Source: Amoebidium appalachense
Lineage: Eukaryota > Ichthyosporea
NCBI GenBank assembly: GCA_963693365.1
Contig: CAVNZM010000002.1
Location: 10,230,001-10,294,000 of the forward strand
Direction: 5' to 3'
Length of the DNA stretch: 64,000 nt
Below, one piece after another: positions 39,353 to 58,988 of this stretch (the first letter of the stretch is position 1; every line of letters begins with the position of its first letter). A model generated the notes under the pieces. It was given only the letters and a program-made list of their open reading frames with translations. It had not been told where the DNA came from and did no database searches. Made by a program: the position numbers and the translations under genes.

Positions 39353-39681
39353 ATCCCTATTTTTCCCCTGGGATAGCCACCAGACAGCCATATAGCACGT
39401 GTATGCCATACCAAACATATCAGCCATCTAGTCTGACGTGTGTTTACGCCACAAAACCTCTAAACGATGTAGTCTAACATGGTTTACACCCTACAAAACA
39501 TGATTGCAGACCGGCCCATGGCGATTCTCGATCCACCCCCCCTTCTGTGGGTGTCACGGTGGCTAGACTACAGCTACAAGTACGGCCTGAGCTACCAACT
39601 GAGCGATGGCACCGTGGGAGTGGTCTTTGTCGACAACACCCAGATTGTCTTGAGCCCACAGAGGGAGTGTGTGACCCTCCA

Positions 39682-39712
<31 letters not shown>

Positions 39713-40695
39713 GAAACACAAAAACATCCACACATAAATTCATGCCGCATGAATACACACACGCACATGCGCATGAAGACTGATGATACCAAATCACACC
39801 GCATATTTTTATGTTTGCAAAGACCTCCTTCTCCCCCCTCCCTCCCCACCACACCCCCCCACCCCCCCCCAACCCCCCCCCCCCCACCCCCACCCCCTCT
39901 CCCCGCATGTGGCATGAACACGGTTGGTTTAAAACATTTCTTGCACTATTTTCAAAACTCACCACCCAGAGAAGTCGTGAGGGGTTGGGGGGTTGGGGGG
40001 GGGTGGGACAGGTGATTATCTCTGTTCCGCGGGGAGAGGGGGGGGGGGGGGGGGGGGGCAGCCACATTGCGGACCTGTTGATTTTGGGGGGCCCAATAGT
40101 GTTGTTGAGTACACGGACGAGAAGCAGCAGCTGGTGGTGGCGGCAACTAACAGCCCCCCCGAGGGGGTGGCCAAGAAATTCAAGCTGCTGGACCACTTCC
40201 GCCAGTACATGAGCGAAAATCTGCTTATGGTAAGAATCCCCCCCCCCCCCTCCCCCCCCCCTTCCCCCTTCTCTCCTCCTGGATAACTCGAACTCCTCAG
40301 GATATGTTGCATGCTTTTGTTGGGTTCTTTGTGTCTTGTACGTCATACTTCGTCAGATATGGAGCACAAGTTGGGCTGTCCCTTTGGGTCCTTTTCTTAT
40401 TTCTTTCCCCAATACTCCTACTTATCCTTGTTCGTTTTCCATTTTTAAATTTGGTTTATTGATTTTATTTTCTAATTTTTGCCGTCGTGCAGGGTGGAGT
40501 GGGCATTCCAGCTGTCGATGCAGCTAATCGGGAGCGGGCACGAAACTTTGTGCGGGTCTACGAGTGGGCCCGGTCAGAGACGGCCATGGTGTTCCACCTC
40601 ACAAACGGTGTATTGCAGGTGTGATTTTAAATCTCTTAACTACCACCGCCACCACCACCACTATTATCACAACACAGAAAGGAACATGCATACAA

Positions 40696-40790
<95 letters not shown>

Positions 40791-40954
40791 ACCACCACCA
40801 CCACCACCCCTAACGAACCAAGAACCCAACCAACAGAAGAAAAAAAAATGAAAAGGGAACGGGGCGGACTGGCTTTTTAGACTCTTCCCCCTCTCCCCTT
40901 TATCCTCCCGCGGATCTTTCTTGCAACTACATGCCCATCAACACAGGAACACTG

Positions 40955-41005
<51 letters not shown>

Positions 41006-41274
41006 CTCAACTTCTTCGACCACGCCAAGATTGTTGTGTCTGTGACCAACCACCTTGTGACTTTTATTCCCATCGAGGCACCCTGCCAGACATACCGCCT
41101 GGCAGACATTACAAGGTGCACCAGCCCCCCCCCCCCCCCCCCCCCCCCCGCCCCTCTCCATGTGCCCAAAGACACACATGCACAGCTCTGATACAAGACG
41201 AATGGATTGTGTACATACCTTTCCAAACCTGCCCGTCTTCCCTATCCCCCTCCCCCCTCACCCCCCACCCACCC

Positions 41275-41327
<53 letters not shown>

Positions 41328-41539
41328 CATCCCTCTTCTCCCTTTTGCCTCTTGCCCCTTATTCAAAATCAACATGAGCACACCGTTGCACATGCATACA
41401 GAAACGCATGCACGCATTCGCGCGCACACGCACGCACACCAGGAAGTCTTGAAGAGGACAGGAATGACGTTGTGCACTTGTTCTCCCCTTCTCCTTTCGC
41501 GTCCCGCTTCCCCCCCACCCCACCCATCCACCCACCCAC

Positions 41540-41587
<48 letters not shown>

Positions 41588-41759
41588 CCCACCAATCACT
41601 TCTTCCGTTACCACACGCTCACACGTACACACACACAAACACACACACGCGTGTGTACACAGGGAGAACTACCCCGAGCTGCATGCACGGCTGCGGCACC
41701 TCCGTAGCCACGTGGGCCACCTGCTCCAACGCAACAAGAATGAGGCCCAGGCACACTGA
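31785..41759 (+). CDS. PLK: Polo-like kinase (PLK1-type serine/threonine kinase)
   Basis: A mitotic Ser/Thr kinase that docks on phosphorylated partners through its polo boxes. Exons: 31785-31898, 32726-32827, 33258-33374, 33777-33863, 34340-34467, 34832-34927, 35578-35689, 36139-36282, 36758-36904, 37538-37936, 38094-38422, 39000-39085, 39510-39666, 40100-40229, 40493-40618, 41006-41115, 41663-41759. All phases agree, giving 826 residues. Kinase domain, about 30-290: GSGAFG loop 37-42, Lys58, HRDLKPGN 149-156, DLG 169-171 in place of DFG, activation-loop Thr184 in [14 protein letters not shown]. Residues about 310-600 are a Pro/Ala/Gln-rich linker. Polo box 1 has [18 protein letters not shown] (Trp634, Trp638); polo box 2 has FFDHAK, keeping the phosphopeptide pair His764/Lys766. 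At about 200 residues more than vertebrate PLK1, the excess is the linker. For exon 3, the acceptor at 33257 restores family spacing. Confidence 0.95.
35257..35331. repeat. (TG)n microsatellite in a kinase intron
   Basis: A pure TG run in intron 6 of the kinase gene, downstream of a (CA)n run at 35021-35064 in the same intron. The two can pair in the transcript. Confidence 0.95.
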
Positions 41760-44017
41760 GGGGGTCTTTTTTTTTTTTTTTTTTTTTTTTTTCCCTTTAT
41801 TTTTTTCCCTTTATTTTTTTTGGACTTCAAGGTTTCACCGCCACAACTTGAAATAGTATGCACGGTATACTGGGGATAGATATAAACGAGAGGACCGTAT
41901 ACCACGTGGCGGGGAGGGGGGAGGGGGGCGACATTTTTGCCGGTTTCAGACCCCCTGTGTGTTGGAGGGGGGTTTTGGTGGCCAGGCGTCTCTTTAGGCG
42001 GTTTTTTTTTTTTTGGGGGGGGGGGGGGGGGGGTTGACGCTCGGAAACGGGGGCATATCACGGAGTATATGTGCCTTTTTAGTTTGATTATTATCATTGT
42101 TCTTGTTCCTATTTTGGGGGGGGGGAGGGAGGGAGGGAGGGAGGAGGGTCTGGAGGATTATATCAGAGTGAACAAAGCACAGCACAGAATATGTGCCATG
42201 GCAGCTATGAGTCAGACCAATATGTCATGTGTGATATTGGATTCCAAGTGGGTTTGCTGCGTCCTTTTCTTGTTTATTCTTTTTTTTTCCTTTTGTTTTT
42301 CACATTTCTGTTGCGGTCCCTACTAAAGTAAGTTCAAGGTTAAATGTAACCAACCCTATTATAAAGTACATATCATCACAGCGATGGTCTTAATATAAGG
42401 ACCTTGATGTCTAATAATAAATCGCGCCACAGATGGTGCATGCAGCTGGAGCTATCAATTTCAGTTTTGCAAGGCTTAGCACGTCGGTCGTGTCGTTCTT
42501 TGAGTGTGTGGGTGGGAGGATGGGGTTGGGGGAGAGAGGAAGGGGGTAAGATATGGGTGATATGCGAAAGAACATGTTCTGTTGGAAACTGTACATGTTT
42601 TACACGAAACAAGTCTAAACACAAAAACCAAAACATGGAACACATATTGTCAAAGAAAAAAAAGAGAGAGAGAGAGAGAGAAAAACAACAGGGCTATATT
42701 TAAGCCAATAATTAGAGTATGTGTACCATAGCCGGTGCCCTGTGCGTGCCATGCACATGATGTGCACATCGGATTGCGCTTCATGCCGTGATGCCATAAC
42801 TACTCAGCTAATATTAATATCAGGAACTGAAAGAAGTACCCCCCCCCCCCCCCCCCCCCCCCCCGCCCCGCGGGCCCCAACCCCCCAACCAATCACCACC
42901 ACCACTCTCTCTCTCTTTCTCTCCGCCTCGAGGCTCTCGAGCCCTCTTTCGCATCTCCCTCTCGCGAGGCCTCTCGAGCTTCTTCTCTCCGTTCATGATC
43001 AAGAGAAACTCTCTCTCTCTTCACTAGATCTCTCCCTCTCTCGAGCTCTCTCTCAAACTCTCTCTCTCTCAAGCTCTCTCTGTGTGTGTCTCCAAGGCTC
43101 TTAATTGCAAGTCTCTCTCACACAGCGCCGAGTCGGCGGCCGGACTGGCCGGACCACGGCCCTCTGGTGTTCAACTCCAAGTGCAACTCAACTGTCAGTG
43201 GACCAGCTGAGCACTACAAAGCGGACGGACTCGTTTACTCGTTTATTGATGGAATGTGCGAGTGTTGTTGCTGATTGGCTTATCGAAGAAACGTTCCAAG
43301 TGTACTCCCACCATCTGACGTCATAAATTGACCTTCAATCCCAAAGCTTGGCAACTAGCAAAGTGTTTATTGTTTAGACTACTGTACGCTGTTGACACCT
43401 GCAACGCCTTCGTAAGCAACAGAGTGTTTCTCAGTGTGGCGGACTTGAGGTGAAAAGCATGAAATAACCTCTGCAGAGATAGCACACCTTTTGTAACTTT
43501 TTTTCAAAGTTCGTGTTGCACAATACACCAAGCAGAAGCATTAATAGTGGCATCCCTCGGCTTGCTATCTCGTTCTCGAAGACTTTTAGCGCAGGGAAGC
43601 ATTGTTTGTCTCCACTTGTCTGCACTTGTATAAACTTCATACAACCCCTTTTATGGAACTTCAGGGGCCGCCACTATCCGGTGCGTTTTTTTGTTTTCTC
43701 TCTCAAGATAATAGTTTGCATAAAAGTCATTTTTTATGCGTACAGAATTGCTCAGACACCGATTATAGGGGCGTTTGTAGACGATAAGATCGTTTCAGCA
43801 GACGAGAGCCCAGTCTGAGAGGTGCGAGCCCAACAAAAATGGGTGCCCACATCAAAACACATAACAGCCAACTTCATAGCTTCTGACTCAGTGTTAATAG
43901 AACGGACAAAAGAGCACGTAAGAACGCCTGCAACCACACACGCACACAGATCTGAGCAGGCTGAACATAGGCCCACTAAGAGGAGGATTGAAAGCACCAA
44001 AAGAAAGGCGATAAGGC
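41760..44017. other. Intergenic region between the Polo kinase and the type I membrane protein
   Basis: Begins with the kinase 3' region: poly-T at 41767-41792, and an AATAAA at about 42416-42421 that could be its poly(A) signal. A (CT)n/CTCGAG-rich tract covers about 42905-43085. A stretch at 43116-43274 follows a strong-looking acceptor (pyrimidine run ending CACACAG) and reads WPDHGPLVFNSKCNSTVSG ... CECCC before a TGA, but all three frames are partly open and no partner exon is found, so it is left uncalled. A TGACGTCA (CRE-type) site is at 43316-43323, about 0.7 kb upstream of the next ATG. Confidence 0.5.
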
Positions 44018-52386
<8,369 letters not shown>

Positions 52387-53053
52387 TACGCAGTCGCAAA
52401 TGAACTTTAGCAGTATTTGATGGCGAAGACCAGTATTTTCCATAATTTCTTCATATGTTAAACGCACGATTCAATGAAACTTTAAAAGGAGGTTGCCAAC
52501 CGTATGTAATCAAAGCTAATATCGATGAATCTGACGTTGAGATGACGAATTCAAGTCGCGTCTCGAAATGCCAATTTAGACCTTAGGTAACGTTTCAGGA
52601 TTATCGTGGTTGGAAAAACGGGGGGGGGGGGGGGGGGGGGAGGGGGGGGAAGGGAGGGGCTGATTTAGGATTAGGTTTCAAGTTTCCCCCTCGTGTTTCG
52701 CTTGCAAACCTCTTCCAAATTCATGTTCTTCCGTGATGATTCCTCTGTTAGGTTATATATGTGTTATGAAGCGAATGATAACGAATGTACGGATGTGTAG
52801 GACTGTATCGAATCGGATGCTAATGGGGACGATGTAGGCTCCGTTTGAGCCTGGTAGGTCTGCGGTGCCATGGTCACTGCGATAGTAAGAGCCAGTATAT
52901 GCAAGAAGTGCTTACGTAATGTAGGGGCGAACCACATATGTTGAGAAGAAAGGTCTGAAGAATCTACGAAAGTGCGGATGGTCATGGCTTCTGATGATCC
53001 CAGCTACATGCGCAGGCAGCCGGGTAAGATAATACATACTGCCTATCATTTAT
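52387..53053. other. 3' flank of the membrane-protein gene
   Basis: Unique AT-balanced sequence with one poly-G run at 52620-52640. No AATAAA is obvious close to the stop. No gene is seen. Confidence 0.6.
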
Positions 53054-53079
53054 GTACTGTTGCAACTTTCTTCCTTGAG

Positions 53080-53502
53080 GGCCCAACCACATCGGCTGAG
53101 TCAACTTGCTCCGAGCAGAATTATCCTGCAAAAGGCAGAATTGTTCTGCCAAAAGCAGAATCATTCTGGGAAAACCAGAATTACTCTGCAAAAGCAGAAA
53201 CAATCTGCTAAAAGCACAATCATTCTGCAAAAGCAGAATCAATCTGCTAAAAGCAGAGTCAATCTGCAAACACCAGAATCAATCTGCTAAAAGCAGAATT
53301 ATTCTGCTAGAAGCAGAATTATTCTACTGTCGAAAGCAGAATGATTCTGCTTTTACCAGAATGATTCTGCTTAAAGCAGAGTGGTTCTGCTGCAGAGCGA
53401 TTCTGCTTTTTGCAGAATAATTCTGCTTTTTGCAGAGAAATTCCGCTTTTGCAGAATGATCCTGCTTTTCGCACGTTGACTCTGCCGATGTGGTTGGGTC
53501 CT
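53080..53502. mobile_element. Foldback/MITE-like element, copy 1
   Basis: The left end reads GGCCCAACCACATCGGCTGA and continues GTCAAC; the right end is its inverted match (GTTGACTCTGCCGATGTGGT, then TGGGTCC). The interior is a chain of short near-palindromes of the type GCAGAATNATTCTGC, each about 20-25 bp, so the whole element can fold on itself. It carries no coding capacity; open frames with repeated AKSRI/LLKAE-type residues are translations of the palindromes. Confidence 0.8.
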
Positions 53503-53626
53503 TCCTTGCTGGCCGCATGATGATGCTTAACCATGTGTAATGGCGTAGCAGAGGTTAAATTCTGTTACATTTATATTGTAAACGTTGTGGTGTTGGTGGT
53601 GGGTGGGATGTGGGTTGGTGCGAAGG

Positions 53627-53676
<50 letters not shown>

Positions 53677-53728
53677 CGGATAATATGTTGAGGCTGTGTG
53701 ATTTGTTTGTGTGCTTGTGTGTGTGCGT

Positions 53729-53798
<70 letters not shown>

Positions 53799-53904
53799 AT
53801 GCGTGTCTGTGTGCGTTCGTGTGCTTTCGTGTGCTTGCGCGTTGTAGTGCAAATGTATATATATGTGCACGTATTTTTGTACTGTTGCAACTTTCTTCCT
53901 TGAG

Positions 53905-54326
53905 GGCCCAACCACATCGGCTGAGTCAACTTGCTCCGAGCAGAATTATCCTGCAAAAGGCAGAATTGTTCTGCAAAAAGCAGAATCATTCTGGGAAAAC
54001 CAGAATTACTCTGCAAAAGCAGAAACAATCTGCTAAAAGCACAATCATTCTGCAAAAGCAGAATCAATCTGCTAAAAGCAGAGTCAATCTGCAAACACCA
54101 GAATCAATCTGCTAAAAGCAGAATTATTCTGCTAGAAGCAGAATTATTCTACTGTCGAAAGCAGAATGATTCTGCTTTTACCAGAATGATTCTGCTTAAA
54201 GCAGAGTGGTTCTGCTGCAGAGCGATTCTGCTTTTTGCAGAATAATTCTGCTTTTTGCAGAGAAATTCCGCTTTTGCAGAATGATCCTGCTTTTCGCACG
54301 TTGACTCTGCCGATGTGGTTGGGTCC
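53905..54326. mobile_element. Foldback/MITE-like element, copy 2
   Basis: Almost identical to the copy at 53080-53502, carried within the second unit of the 825-bp tandem duplication rather than by a separate insertion. Confidence 0.8.
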
Positions 54327-54451
54327 TTCCTTGCTGGCCGCATGATGATGCTTAACCATGTGTAATGGCGTAGCAGAGGTTAAATTCTGTTACATTTATA
54401 TTGTAAACGTTGTGGTGTTGGTGGTGGGTGGGATGTGGGTTGGTGCGAAGG

Positions 54452-54491
<40 letters not shown>

Positions 54492-54543
54492 CGGATAATA
54501 TGTTGAGGCTGTGTGATTTGTTTGTGTGCTTGTGTGTGTGCGT

Positions 54544-54627
<84 letters not shown>

Positions 54628-54741
54628 ATGCGTGTCTGTGTGCGTTCGTGTGCTTTCGTGTGCTTGCGCGTTGTAGTGCAAATGTATATATATGTGCACG
54701 TATTTTTACAAGTGTGTACTTTGTCAAGTGTGTGTACACAC

Positions 54742-55233
54742 ATGTCTGCCACGGTGGCCGTGTGCGTGTGGATGGTGCTTGCACTTCTGCAAATGAATTT
54801 CTGTGGTATTTGTGTTTTTCTTCCTGCCCCAAGTAAGTCTGGGATACTGTTAGTGCATACTGTGGTAGACAACAGATCTGCACATCTATGTTGAAACAAA
54901 GCGTAAACGACGGCAGTACGTAGGCGTTTCATTGTGTGTGGTGCCTTCTCTTGATTGAATGGGATCATAGGTTCTTTGGTGAATGTGTGACCCTTTTGGG
55001 GCTCCAGAAAACACCGCTTTGCAGCTGCGCTTATGGCATGACAGGGCCTGATCTGTTCTTCGGTGTAGCTACATAGAGTCCACTTATCAAGCTCACAATG
55101 CAACGACTTTCCCACCGGCATCATCTCGGTAATCTTTTCTTTTACAGAGAACAAACTCCTGTCCAGCACCACCGTATTTGAGAAGCTACCAGCCTCACCA
55201 CCGACATCTCTCTGCCATGAAGGCATTTACTGA
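54742..55233 (+). CDS. Candidate two-exon gene for a 58-residue secreted peptide (weak)
   Basis: Exon 1 (54742-54832) encodes a short hydrophobic leader, MSATVAVCVWMVLALLQMNF then CGICVFLPAP, and ends at a strong donor (CCAA, then GTAAGT). A pyrimidine-rich acceptor (CTTTTCTTTTACAG) at 55147 opens exon 2 (55148-55233) in the matching phase, which reads NKLLSSTTVFEKLPASPPTS and ends at a TGA. The consistent phase and good splice sites are the only support; no family is recognised. The opposite strand is also open across much of this stretch (to about 55226), so the real coding strand, if any, is uncertain. Confidence 0.25.
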
Positions 55234-56223
55234 GCTGTGAAGGGCATTGGCTGGCAGTATTGTGGCCGGCACGATTGTGATCACAGCCAAGAGACAGGGT
55301 CCACACTCAACAGGCTACGTAATGAATTCCAAAGAATAGGCAGGGCTGGATAAGTCTCTTGTTCACATTTATTTCTGTTCAATTGCCAAGGAGTTTGTTT
55401 TTAGCTTGGATATTTGCACATCATGCACATGCAGCAATTGGATCATATCCGATGCCCGTCCAGTTGCAGGTGGCGCAAAACAAGCCACGCGTGTTCACTA
55501 TTGAAGCTATACGCACACACAAGCAAAGACACCCAAGCACACCCCTGAGTATACACCAAGGTGGCGGTGACATGTACCAACACAACATGCGGTTTCATTT
55601 CCTCTTCTACATTAGGCGCCAATGCCAGCCCCATGGCCACACCAGAAAGACGGCGACGGATACCAAGAGCATGGAACGTACACGTACTGTGACGTACACT
55701 TGTCTCTTATCAAACAGCCAATCAGAAAAGGGAAAGCGATGCATTTTTACCCAGTCAGGGGGCAGCTAGTGAACCCCAGGGATTGTAAATTTTTGGCTAC
55801 ACAAATATATTTTATTTGGTCTGTAATTTATGAAAAGGGGATTTTACTTTGAAATTATCAGCTGAGTCGCCGTAGCCCCTTGAGGAGTGTAAAATATCCC
55901 AATTACCTTTGGACAAAGGATGAGGTTGTGTAGCAAAAAATGACTATCGCTGCCAAAATATAACTATAATATTAGAAAATAACTAGTTTTAAATATTATC
56001 TAGAGAGGTTTTACCAACATTACAGAGGTATTTACGGCTACTTTAGAACATTGGGTGTCAGAAGATTTTGTCACGGTGCCAAGAATTTGCCTGCTAAGCA
56101 TGACGTCACAGTCTTCGGGGAGTATATAAATCCATTTCCAAGCCGGCTTTTTCGTGCCAGTTTCTTTCTTCATCATTTTTCCTCTCTTCCTCACAAGCCA
56201 CTTGTGTGTGGGCAGCATTCAAC
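55234..56223. promoter_or_regulatory. Upstream region of the secreted coiled-coil protein gene, with CRE and TATA box
   Basis: Mostly unique sequence without microsatellites. A perfect TGACGTCA (CRE/ATF-type) lies at 56101-56108, followed by TATATAAA at 56123-56130, about 94 bp before the ATG at 56224. A 136-codon open frame at 55359-55769 lacks a good ATG and any family resemblance and is not called. Confidence 0.7.
56101..56130 (+). promoter_or_regulatory. CRE (TGACGTCA) and TATA box
   Basis: TGACGTCA at 56101-56108 and TATATAAA at 56123-56130, spaced as in a typical core promoter, about 94-123 bp before the start codon of the coiled-coil protein. Confidence 0.7.
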
Positions 56224-58094
56224 ATGAAGCCATACACCGTAGCCGTTCTTGTGGCCGCTGCTGCTGTTTTTGCCAACGGTAAGTGTGCGTCGCTTTGTAG
56301 TTCTTGTGTGATTCCCAGGGATCTGTGCACGTCATTTTCGAATTCTCTGGGACTTTTGTACACGGAACCCTGTGGGAGTTCGTTTGGCATAGTGGTCCTT
56401 TTTTTTTGTGTAGCTTGAGAGAGAATAAACTTATTTATGATAAGAGTTATATGCATGGTGTATAGGCTGGAATCCTATGTGCATTTGCACCTACACTTGT
56501 TTCAGTTTTGCGAGGTTGGTAAGTGCTGCTCACTCACTGGGACTTTTGTACACGGAACCCTGTGGGAGTTCGTTTGGCATAGTGGTCCCTTTTTTTTGTG
56601 TAGCTTGAGAGAGAATAAACTTATTTATGATAAGAGTTATATGCATGGTGTATAGGCTGGTATCTTATGTGCATTTGCACCTACACTTGTTTCAGTTTTG
56701 CGAGGTTGGTAAGTGCTGCTCACTCACGACTATCCCTTTCCATCCGATTCGAGTCGGTCACCTTTTCTCCCCCTGTCCGCTTATTCCTGTTTTGTACCAA
56801 TTCACTCCCCCGCCACCCTGTTTACCTTTGTGCACCCTTTTTTTTCCCTTCCCCTTGCACTCCCCCCCCCCCCCCCCCTCTCCCCCCCCCCACTCCCCCC
56901 TCCCCCTCTCTCTCTCTCCCTCTCCCCCCCCCCCCCCCCCTCCCCCCCTTCTATCTTTTCTTTTTTGATCGTTTTGTTCTTCAGGCAGGCTCTCAAACCT
57001 TCCCGTCGCAGGCAACAACGTCCAGCTCGAAAACGCAGCCGCAGCCGTTGAGTCTGTTGCTGCCGCGCCCGTAGCTGCCGTTCAGAAGGACCTCACGTCG
57101 TTCCTTCCTCACCTGGAAAAGATCTCCAAATTGAGAACAAAGATTGCCGCGCTTGAACTTTCCATCGCTCAGGTTCCCCTCGCTACCACCCCGGAGCCCG
57201 CCGCTGCGCCCGCTGCACCCGAGGCAGGGAAGAAAGGAAAGAAAGGGAAAAAAGAGGAGAAGAAGGAGGTGGTTGATAAGGTGAAGCTTGCAGCAAAGCT
57301 GGAAAAGAAAAAGGCCGAACTGGCACAGTTGGAGCAGACGGTGAAGACGGCGGGTGTTGATGTGGGGGCGGAGATAGCGAAGCTGGTGGGCAGTGCGGAG
57401 GAAAAGCTCAAGGTGAAGGAGGCAAAGGTGGCTATGAAAGAGGCGGCCAGGACCGTGGAGGAGGAACTGAGGTGTGTGCTGTTCTTTGGGGGGGGGGGGG
57501 GGGGGAGCTGAAGGCGGGAAGGGGGGGGGTTGAGAGGTGGGGGGAGGGGGGGGGGGACGATTCGGTTTTTTGTTTGTGCTGTTGATGGTTCTCGTGTCTA
57601 GATCTGCGTGTAGAGCTTTTGTGGTTTCTAAATGTTTACCGAGGGAAAGTCGGGGTGAAGGAGCAAGGGGGGGTTGGGGGGAGGGGAGGCTGTAGAACTT
57701 CGTGTTCTAAGGCATATTGTGTTTTATGTTTTATGGATGAATGTTGTAATGCAGCTTCGTTGTGCTCTTCTCGTGCAAAGCCTTCTTGTTTTATCAATTG
57801 CTCAGCTTGCGTGTACCGTAATCATTTCCCAATCGCATCTCCCCTCGCATATCCCTGACTAACATCGTTTTTCTTTTTAATTTCAGGCAAGCGTGGGCCA
57901 GCAAGCTTGCAGCCGAAAACCGCACGGCATATGTGGAGCCCCTTCTGGGTGCCGTGGCAGGGCCCATTGAGTACACACAGGCAAAGATTGCAAAGCTGGA
58001 GGCTAAGCTCGAGGAGCAGAAATTCCGCCTAGCATATCTCCAGGAGAAGGAAAAGAAGGAGAAGGAGGCACAGGCAGCAGCACCTACTGCCTAG
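56224..58094 (+). CDS. Secreted Lys/Glu-rich coiled-coil protein, family not recognised
   Basis: Exons 56224-56278, 56985-57471 and 57887-58094 (TAG) join in phase to give 249 residues. The N-terminus MKPYTVAVLVAAAAVFANG is a textbook signal peptide, with cleavage likely near residue 18-19, and it occupies exon 1 almost alone. The mature part is Ala-rich (AAAAVESVAAAPVAA), then helical (HLEKISKLRTKIAALELS), then a Pro/Ala hinge and a Lys cluster (GKKGKKGKKEEKKE). Two long charged heptad stretches follow (KLAAKLEKKKAELAQLEQTV and AKIAKLEAKLEEQKFRLAYL). There are no Cys residues in the mature chain and no membrane span. A secreted or vacuolar structural coiled coil is plausible. A CRE and TATA box lie upstream and an AATAAA lies at 58436. 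Confidence 0.85.
56347..56726. repeat. 190-bp tandem duplication in intron 1 of the coiled-coil protein gene
   Basis: The sequence from CTGGGACTTTTGTACACGG at 56347 is repeated at 56537, with only a few mismatches over 190 bp, and ends at GCTGCTCACTCAC in both copies. Each copy includes an AATAAA-like site and a TTTCAG, so the intron holds spare acceptor-like and poly(A)-like signals. Confidence 0.95.
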
Positions 58095-58435
58095 TAGATA
58101 TAAGCACGGTGTTAGGGATACATGGTGGTTGGATATTTGGATAGATCTTGGTGGTGGGATTTCTGGATATGTAAGGGTATTCAAGTGGATTAGAATCTAA
58201 TACGGAGGGCAGAGAATGGCTGCTGTAACGTAGACAGTAGTGTATGCAGGATGCAGGCATATTTGCCTATTTTTCTTTTTTCGCCTCTTGATATTTCTAG
58301 GCAGCACTACACTGCTGCATTTAAGAGCATATCACGGACCAAGATAATTTCGAAGGCCGGTCTGTGTGTGCACTACATATAGGACGCATGGTGTAGTGGC
58401 TGCGATAGAATGAAGGATAATTATATAAACGCCAA

Positions 58436-58441
58436 AATAAA
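58436..58441 (+). terminator. Likely poly(A) signal AATAAA of the coiled-coil protein gene
   Basis: AATAAA about 340 bp after the stop codon, in AT-rich sequence, the first such hexamer downstream. Confidence 0.5.
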
Positions 58442-58609
58442 CCACATTTACTATGTCGCTTTAGCCGGAAATGCGGGACGTGGCCACTACTACCCATTCC
58501 CCCCCCCCCTCCCCCCCCCCCCCCCCTCGAACATAGGCTGTAAGTACTTCATTCAAAGAATGCACACAAGTTGCCCGTCGTGAATGTGTACTTGGTGTGG
58601 TAAATCATA

Positions 58610-58850
58610 ATAGAAAAACAACTGGGCATACCTTGTTGCGATGATGATTATGAGAGAAAATAGAAAAACAACTGGGCATATCTTGTTGAGATGATGATTA
58701 TGAGAGACAATAGGAAAACAACTGGGCATATCTTGTTGCGATGATGATTATGAGAGACAATAGAAAAACAACTGGGCATATCTTGTTGTGATGATGATTA
58801 TGAGAGATATTAGAAAAACAACTGGGCATATCTTGTTGCGATGATGATTG
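58610..58850. repeat. 50-bp tandem repeat, about five copies
   Basis: ACTGGGCATA recurs at 58621, 58671, 58721, 58771 and 58821, an exact 50-bp period. Units differ at one to four positions. It lies about 0.5 kb downstream of the coiled-coil protein stop codon. Confidence 0.97.
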
Positions 58851-58988
58851 TCTCTTTACGGCCCGCTTGTAGCATAGCAAGGGGATCACTGCACGTGAAC
58901 CAACATTACGTGATAGAAACAACCATCTTAGTAAACCACCGCGGTAATCATTCAGGCATTCGTATCAGATTCACTGTTTAAAAAGTGT

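Larger units (their letters stand above)
53054..54708. repeat. 825-bp tandem duplication (two copies)
   Basis: The segment from ACTGTTGCAACTTTC at 53056 recurs at 53881, and AACGTTGTGG at 53581 recurs at 54406, a constant offset of 825 bp. Apart from poly-G and (TG)n length the copies are nearly identical. Each carries the foldback element, a poly-G run, a TG microsatellite and GTATATATATGTGCACG-like sequence at its end. The duplication must be recent. Confidence 0.95.

Noticed and set aside
43116-43274. Possible terminal exon ending in CECCC, resembling a lipidated C-terminus
   Set aside because: The acceptor looks good, but all three frames are partly open and no upstream exon could be paired with it.
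53060-54245. Repeat proteins of about 76-134 codons with serial KSRI/LLKAE/QKQ units
   Set aside because: Translations of the palindromic foldback element; equivalent frames exist on both strands and in all copies.
55359-55769. 136-codon open frame upstream of the coiled-coil gene
   Set aside because: Begins at a TTG, has no family resemblance and no splice partner.
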